Assembly: GCA_028565635.1 (NCBI GenBank)
Contig: JAOXYB010059169.1
Location: 1 to 10,854, forward strand
Source of the DNA: Phoronis ovalis
Taxonomy: Eukaryota > Phoronida > Phoronidae
Length of the DNA: 10,854 nt
Direction of reading: 5' to 3'
Shown: positions 1 through 6,900 of the stretch, one piece after another
Numbering within the stretch: position 1 is the stretch's first letter
Layout: every line of letters starts with the position of its first letter
Position numbers and translations under genes: made by a program
The notes under the pieces: generated by a model
Told to the model about the DNA's origin: nothing
Database searches by the model: none
The model's input: only the letters and a program-made list of their open reading frames with translations

Positions 1-2023
1 CATTTTCACTAAAATGCACCAATAGTAGTTTATTTGGCAATACGTAATCAGATATACATAGCTACAAAAACTGTGACATAAACTGATGTGAATCACTGAT
101 TCATCAGTTCAGAATAGACATGATGCTAACTTTTGCTTTGGGAATTATGAACAGTATGAGAAAAAAAGAACAGTCTATACTCTTCTTTTGATCTAATTAC
201 TGTCTGTCTCATAAAAATAAAGACATGAGTTTCTAAAAACACATGGATGTTGCATGCTATTCTTAGAATATCTGAATATTAAACTATTAGAGATTTAGTT
301 TGGCTAGGATCCTGTTATTTTGTTAATATGTTACAGGAAGACAGTCATCTATAGTTTTATACTTCACACTACACAGTCTTAACACATTATGCAAGCAATG
401 AGAATTATGTTAAGTTAATAGCAAAGTTTATTTAATAAAACCTTGATAAAAACATAAATTTCTTAATGGATATGAGAACTTGAAATATAGAATAAATTTA
501 GAAGCGTAAAATGCATTTTGTGGTTGATTACTTCCTCATCCAATTTGTTTTGACACTTCAGTGCATCCTAGCACATGTCTCGATGACTATTAACATTTTA
601 TAAAAAACAGACGCAAGTTCAATGATAAGCTTTCTGCTTTGATCAATAGAAATTGAATTTAAAGTCCAATGCATACCTGGACAATGCACTATCTGGATCA
701 GCATGAAACAGCCAACCATTAAGGCACTATTATCAGCATTACTAATTGAAAGTGAATTAAATGTTAAGGTGGGTGGAAATAAGCAATCAGACTTGATGTA
801 AAAAAATGAGAAGGTCGGATTGTCTTAATTTGTGGCTGTCTCCATGTATGAAGACAAAGTACAATTATAAAAAATGGTCTCAAACATCTCTTCTGTTTTG
901 CTATATTTTTAATGGATTATTAAGAAGGCCTTGATGAAGGCATTTCTGCTTTTTAAATTTTTAATAGTCAGTTATGGTCAAACTATTAACAAAAATTTTA
1001 TGCGTGGTATTCCTTCTCATTCCTTTCGCTATCTCTCTAAATCACGTAGTTACAAATCTACTGCTATCCTGTGAATTCTTATATGTCCCTGTTATAACTA
1101 AGAATTATTACTGGTTTTAACACTGTGTGTGTATGTAATTGCCATGGGAATTATAGAATTATTCATAAATTTGTAGTATATTGGAATTTTGTGTGAGATA
1201 TGGAATAAACAATTATCCATCATTACTCCTTGGGGAGTCTGGATGCCTGGTTCAATTTAAGATTCCTTGTAAGAATTATCATACTGTTCCCTATTCAAGC
1301 AATTAATTTTGATTTAGTTGAATTTTTCCATAGTTGTAAGTAATGACTATGAAATATTTTTTAAAATTCATTTAAAACAAAACTGTGCAAATAGATTAAT
1401 TTTCTTCAAATAATTATTCATCTTACACTATGAGAATTTTTCTCTGGTGTCCTGCAATAAAATGCAATATCATAATTATATAGGTATACAAAATTATCAT
1501 ATATTAGTACTAACGATGTCATTTACTGATGAATAAATTATGCTTTAGTTTAGTGGGAATTGTTTTAATTGAAAAATGTTGGTCTAACATATCCAATCCA
1601 AAACAATTCACTTTTATAAGTCGAAGTGATGATTTTAAATGCACTGAGAAAACTGTTGGTTTAACCTTTCCACCAGAAATCACTTGTGTTCAGCTGATGA
1701 TTTTAATAGACAGTATATAATAGTGTAACTGTAGATACCTTGCATTTCCTGAAATATAACCAGGAATGGCAAACATTTTTTTAGATGAATTGCTTTTGAC
1801 AATAACATTTCCTTCAGAACTTGTAGTTTAAGTTATTGCATGTAAATTATAATAAGTTGTGGGAGGTTTTCAGATCAATAATTCACATTTAGTAACAAAT
1901 GACTCGAGGGAACAAATGATTCAAAATAACAATTCCAATACATTTGAGGTTATGTTGATAAATTAAAAAATACGCTAGTAATCTGATAGATTACTGTAGA
2001 TTGTACCGGTTGTGTACACCAAT

Positions 2024-2380
2024 GAAGTATTTTCCCGGGGAGGGTGACTTCAATAATTTTTATATGGGGTTATTCACCCAGCCTTTAAAACTCTTTCGGA
2101 CAAAAAATTCAAAAAAACCTACCCTTTTTCAGAATTTTCTTGGACAAACGTCCCTGATTTCATACTCCTTTTCTGAAAATATGAGGATAAAAAGAAATTT
2201 CAAGTTTTTCTTTTTACTTTTATTCAGAGTGGGGTGAATTTGGGACTGCTTTTGGTACTTCCTGCTTGAAAACAGTAGACCTTTTCAGAATTAGAAATGC
2301 TGAAAACCATATATACCCATTTTATGTGGAGCATACTGTTATACCTTGTTAATCAGAGTCATCCCCCGGAAGTATTTTCC
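2024..2380. repeat. Transposon-like repeat with CGGGG/CCCCG ends and a 12-bp direct repeat flank
   Basis: The 12-mer GAAGTATTTTCC occurs at 2024-2035 and again at 2369-2380, just outside a 333-bp segment. That segment begins CGGGGAGGGTGAC and ends GTCATCCCCCG, so its ends are imperfect inverted repeats. The flank looks like a target-site duplication. Part of the interior (about 2240-2275: GGGACTGCTTTTGG, then ACTTCCTGCTTGAAAA) is also recognisable at 3199-3230 and, on the same strand, at about 6419-6450, so this is a repeat family in this locus. It encodes no recognisable protein. The open frame at 2001-2237 runs across the repeat boundary and is spurious. Family class is unknown; a 12-bp duplication is longer than usual for most cut-and-paste DNA transposons. 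Confidence 0.6.
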
Positions 2381-3059
2381 TCAGTTTGTAATATTTGAGT
2401 TATGTTCAGATTTTGGATTCATTCTAGACTTAAATTGTTGCAATGTTTTTTTTTTTAAATATAACGCAATTATTTGAATGCTTTTTCCCTCGAATGTTTC
2501 CCATGGGATTGATTGCATTCTTATTACCTGAACCACAGGGGACAAAATAAATAAAAAGTTAAAGGAAGTATTTAAAAAATGAGTTCATTAATTTTTAAAG
2601 ATAACTAAAGAGTATCATTTTTATCTAGGCAGCTCATGTGGCCTGTTAGTTAGAACTCTAATTTTAACATTTCATACACATATCACAAATTCCCGAGAGA
2701 TACTTTATTTCTTTTTATGTTTAACTAATTCAAAGAAAAAACACATTATTACTTTATTCAAATTGAGACTTTCATATACTTAGGCAATATTGCATCTATG
2801 TGCAGTAATTGGATGTATTTGTAATTGCAATAATTAAAGTGATATCAGTTTATCAAAGGATATACATCATTATTATAATCACTACAAATTGCAGTCTTAC
2901 ATTTTTGATTATTCCTAAATCTGTGAACTTTTGTTAGGATAAGGTCATTGCTTCAAGTGTCTGAGAAATCTTGGGTAGATCATAGTATCAAAGAATATAT
3001 TATTCCTCTTATGCATATATAGATACAGTTCATTGACCTATAGCTCCATGAGTCCTCTC

Positions 3060-3260
3060 CTGGTGTGATATAAAAAGTGGTCGAAGATGAAAATTAAATG
3101 AAAAGGATTTTCTGAGTTCTGTAGCATTCTCCGATCCTTTATTTCCTTTACATTTAAGTTCAGTCAGTTTGGGGCTCAAAAGGAATAGTATCCAAGGGAC
3201 ATAATTTTAGCACTTCATGCTTGAAAAATAACAGTTGGAACCCTTAAATTTTATGTCTCA
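3060..3260. repeat. Decayed relative of the 2036-2368 repeat
   Basis: The segment around 3199-3230 reads GGGACATAATTTTAG followed by ACTTCATGCTTGAAAA. It matches 2241-2270 of the better-preserved repeat (GGGACTGCTTTTGG, ACTTCCTGCTTGAAAA) with a few substitutions and small gaps. The flanking bases, including CTCCTGGTGTGATATAAAA at the left, are too diverged for me to fix the ends, so the coordinates are approximate. Confidence 0.4.
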
Positions 3261-3767
3261 TGAATCACTTTTTAGATCCAGTTTTAATGCTTATAGCAGC
3301 AATATATTGTCTCTTTCATCTGATGTTAAAAGCAAATACATGTTAAATACATGCCCAGTATCAAGTTGAATAAATCAGTTAGGAATTATAAGTGTGTGTT
3401 ATTTTTAATATCTGATTACTGCAATGTGTATTTATAATTAGTCATCATTATAGTCAAATGTGACAAACTCTGAATTTTGAAAAGACAGTATATTGAAAAT
3501 TTCAGTTTTATATAACAAGCTCCTCCAATGTCTCCAACACACAGTAAAATAAAAAATGGGCTGTTTTTTAAAAATTTTTTATTGAAAAACAATGTTGAAA
3601 ACACTGAGTCAACGGGGCTTTTTTTAGTGTGAAAAGAAAAATAATTTTAAAAAAACACAAAAGAGTTGATTTATTCTAGACATTACTGTAGTGGCAAACA
3701 TAACATTAGAAAGAATGTTTTTTAGGTCAATATGTCCAGGATTTACATGTAAATATTAATTTTTCAG

Positions 3768-3924
3768 GTTTCGTATCTGCTACAGTCCCAATGTATATAG
3801 CTGAAATTTCTCCGTCTCATTTAAGAGGGCGTTTAGTCACAACAGATGTAATCATGATTGCTGGCGGTCAGTTTGTTGGTAACATTGTCAGTGGTGGATT
3901 TAGTTTTTACACTGAAGGCTGGAG
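3768..3924 (+). CDS. SLC2A13: Exon A: end of TM4, RGRLVT loop and TM5
   Basis: The exon is 157 bp: GT completing a split codon, 51 codons (residues 1-51), then AG of the Arg52 codon. The reading [15 protein letters not shown] then RGRLVT matches the TM4/loop region of HMIT, and TM5 contains AGGQF. The acceptor is TTTTTCAG at 3760-3767. The donor is GC (3925-3926) within AG|GCAAGT. Only this cut gives Trp-Arg-Tyr-Met with the next exon, which is the conserved order at the TM5/TM6 junction. The GT at 3929 would add four bases and run into a stop in exon B. Confidence 0.93.
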
Positions 3925-6900
3925 GCAAGTATAAATATATCAGTTGTGACTCGGAGTTTACAGAGACCAGTTCAACTATGGATCATAAACCTATAAGCTT
4001 GTAAATAAAGCTTTCGATATTTTCACCTAAATAAGAGGTCGCCAGCACTGATGAAGTCTTCCTGATGTAACAAAAAAAACACTTTAGCTTTTTATTCATA
4101 TGTATTTACTAGTATTAATAGACTGTATACACTTGGTGGAGCCACTGATTGCTAACACAAATGTTTCCAGAATGCAGTGTTTTGTGAATGAACATGCACT
4201 CGTGCACTTAGACTGTCCACAAAATGCATTCTGACAATGTTTGAATTTGCAATTGGTGGCTCCACCAAGTGCATACAGTACATATTATACATGTAAATAC
4301 ATATAGATAAAAAGCTTACAAATGTTGTTATTTATATCAGGAGGACTTCATCATGCAGTGCTGCCAACCTCTGCTTTAGGCCCGGTGATCCAACTCAAAT
4401 TGATGGCTGGTATGCATGCATGTTTGTGAACAAAAGCAAGTAAAAGAAAGATGATTTTTAAATGCAAGGCACGTTAATGGATGTTACGAAATGAGGTTTA
4501 CATTTTTCGATAAAATATATAAAAGGGTTCAAAAACATGTACTTCTATTACACTACAGTGCTTACAGCAGTTTAAAAAAAAAACGGTTTTAATAAAATAT
4601 TCTCAACGCATTTACAACAGCCTATGCAAAGTATTTAGATGAAATTATTTCTTTAATTGTGTAATATTTCTTAAGCTTCTGTAATTTAATTTGAAGGATA
4701 CCTCAATTCTGGATGTTATTAGAATCAATAAGATATTAATGTGTGAAAATGAAAATGTGTTTGACAGCATAGTTAAAAATCTCAGATAAACGCAGAATGT
4801 TGTAGGTGGATGTCTGCAATTTAATGACATAGCTGTACTGAATATCAATAACTTTGTTAAGTAAAGGATGATTAAGTACACATTTACTACATCATTTGAC
4901 TCATGTTACCAAATTCTGTTTTGATTAGTGTCAAGAAATTATTTATTATTACATATTTTCCTGCAATGTCCGGTCAATATCAGTTCAGTAGGTAAGCTCA
5001 TAAAGCATAATGTATATGACATGCTTAATGTACAGTAGCAGGCACATCATGCATTGCTGTTCTTAATTTGTACAGGAAATATCAAAAATTTAGAAATATT
5101 TGATCTGAGACAAAATAAAATATTTTACATGGATTTTCATTACAGATATATGTTAGGGTTTGCAAGTATACCGGCCATTCTACAATTTTTGTCATTTATC
5201 TTCCTGCCTGAAAGTCCAAGATGGCTGATAATACATGAAAAAGAGGACAAAGCTAAAGAGGCAAGTCAATTAGAGTGTTTAATAGCTATATTGTAATTTA
5301 ATGATTATACTGAAATTTAGAATTGTTAAACATTTATTAGTGCAATAAAGTCGTGTACACTTTGCATCATAACTATTAATAACAGAGTTTGCATTCCAAT
5401 AAATGCCCCAGTTATATATTATATTTCTTCCTTTTATAATAATTAACATTTAGAATTGTGAAAAATGTAAGTGCAATAAGAAACATATACTTGTTGATAA
5501 CAGGGTTTATAATTTTCCAAAGAATTTTTTTCAATTATGTTTAATTGATTAAGAATATAAATTTTATAATTGGGCCATAAAAATACTAATGTTAACTGGC
5601 CAAGTTTGAATCGATCATGCTGCTCACCTATACTTAGAAAATGAACATTTTTATTCAGATATTAAGGTATAGACAAAGTTAACGTACTATGGAAACAAAG
5701 GTTACAACATCTCACAATCAATGTTTGCACAATGCAATCATGATGACCTAGCTGGTATTGTTCACAGTAATTTAATCGATTATTTGCATGCATTTGGTGG
5801 AGTCACCATAGTTGTCACCACATACGCACTTAGTGAACGAACAATGATGCAGTTTTCCGTGCATAAGTGATTCCATTCACAATACTAGCATGCCATGCTG
5901 GTAATTCACAGGAGGATCACGACTGCACAGTGGCTCCGCCAAGTGTGTGCAAATAGTAAATAGTCTATTAGTACTTGAATATTCACCAAAAATTATTTTA
6001 AATCATTATAGGTGTTGCAAATGTTAAGAGGAGGCAGTGATGTTGAAGAAGAGTATCAGCATATTAGACAAAGTATTTTACAAGACAAACAAGAGATGGA
6101 AGCCAGATGTGAGTATATATCTCTGCTACTAAAGTTATTAAACATTTATCATTTTTGTCGGAATGAAGACCTTCCTTGAGTAGAAGCCCATTATGCCTTG
6201 TTATGATTAAGGTTAGAACCAGTGCACCTTAGGGCAAATCTCAGAGGATACTGGCCTTCTTTTTAAACCGCCCATTTTAGGGATGTTGTTTTCCAAAAGG
6301 GACCCACTTTTAAGGTAATTATATTACTCAAAAAGGGACCCATTTATATGATATTTTTGCTTTAAAAAAGATTCCCATTTCTAGATTTTTGCTTCAAAGC
6401 CCAGTGGGATTTTTGTTAAGGGTCTTTTTTGGTGATTTCTTGTTGAAAAAATGACCCATTTTATATCCCCTATTCATTATAATTATTTAAATACCCCCCG
6501 GGAGCAATACAGGGCACTGTGTAATTAATATTAAGAGGAATGATTGTACTGCATGGAATCAGTTCAATCTTGAGTTGAATATCCTCCTGCATCTTATTGT
6601 GTTAATAATTACATGTTCATCATTTAACTTTATGATAACTTTTGATTAATAAAATTGAATCATAATTATATTCGGAAAAATCAATAGTTACTAGGTTTTC
6701 TTATTAAATATAAATTAATTTATATATTCAAAAGTGGCTGCTCACTGCGAGGAAATAAAGTTAATAAACCTTATTTCAAAATCTTAAACTCAGAGAGCCA
6801 GATCTCTAATAACTATACTAATTTTAACAGAAAGCAATTAAAATGTTACAGTTCAAGATGATGCTTATAATTCTGTAATCGTGTAACCACTGGTGAAGTG

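Larger units (their letters stand above)
1..3767 (+). other. Intron (3' part) upstream of the first coding exon in the window
   Basis: No coding segment resembling the missing N-terminal half of the transporter was found here on the + strand. Short open frames here (for example 1529-1720 and 2001-2237) show no family resemblance. The stretch is AT-rich, with poly-T/A runs such as the one near 2446. It ends in a pyrimidine-rich acceptor TTTTTCAG at 3760-3767. It carries one well-bounded repeat (2036-2368) and a decayed relative (about 3060-3260). The next codon is GGT or another codon ending in GT split after its first base, so this is a phase-1 intron. An unrecognised 5' exon, for example a short non-coding one, cannot be excluded. 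Confidence 0.75.
3925..5145 (+). other. Intron A-B (GC-AG, phase 2)
   Basis: This 1,221-bp intron holds the 355-bp palindromic element at 4026-4380. No other gene is seen in it. The minus-strand open frame at 4645-4881 has no recognisable family features and is low-complexity AT-rich sequence. The acceptor is CATTACAG at 5138-5145. Confidence 0.85.
5261..6011 (+). other. Intron B-C (GC-AG, phase 0)
   Basis: This 751-bp AT-rich intron contains the second palindromic element (about 5773-5968), which ends roughly 45 bp before the acceptor at 6010-6011. Nothing else was recognised. Confidence 0.85.

Noticed and set aside
1529-1720. 63-codon open frame on + strand
   Set aside because: It has no family resemblance and lies in AT-rich intron with no splice sites joining it in frame to the transporter. 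It is expected by chance at this base composition.
2001-2237. 78-codon open frame on + strand
   Set aside because: It starts in unique sequence and runs into the repeat at 2036-2368. The composition is low-complexity (Phe/Lys/Leu-rich) with no domain.
3416-3604. 62-codon open frame on the minus strand
   Set aside because: It lies in intron sequence just before exon A and has no recognisable motif.
1-3767. Search for the missing N-terminal exons (TM1-TM3, FGYDTG-type motif)
   Set aside because: No such motif was found reading the + strand, so these exons are taken to lie upstream of the window.
4645-4881. 78-codon open frame on the minus strand
   Set aside because: It lies inside intron A-B and has a hydrophobic composition typical of translated AT-rich DNA, with no family match.
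5054-5145. Upstream in-frame extension of exon B with an ATG at 5054
   Set aside because: The conserved protein continues from exon A at 5146 with a good acceptor (TTACAG). The upstream residues have no counterpart in the family.
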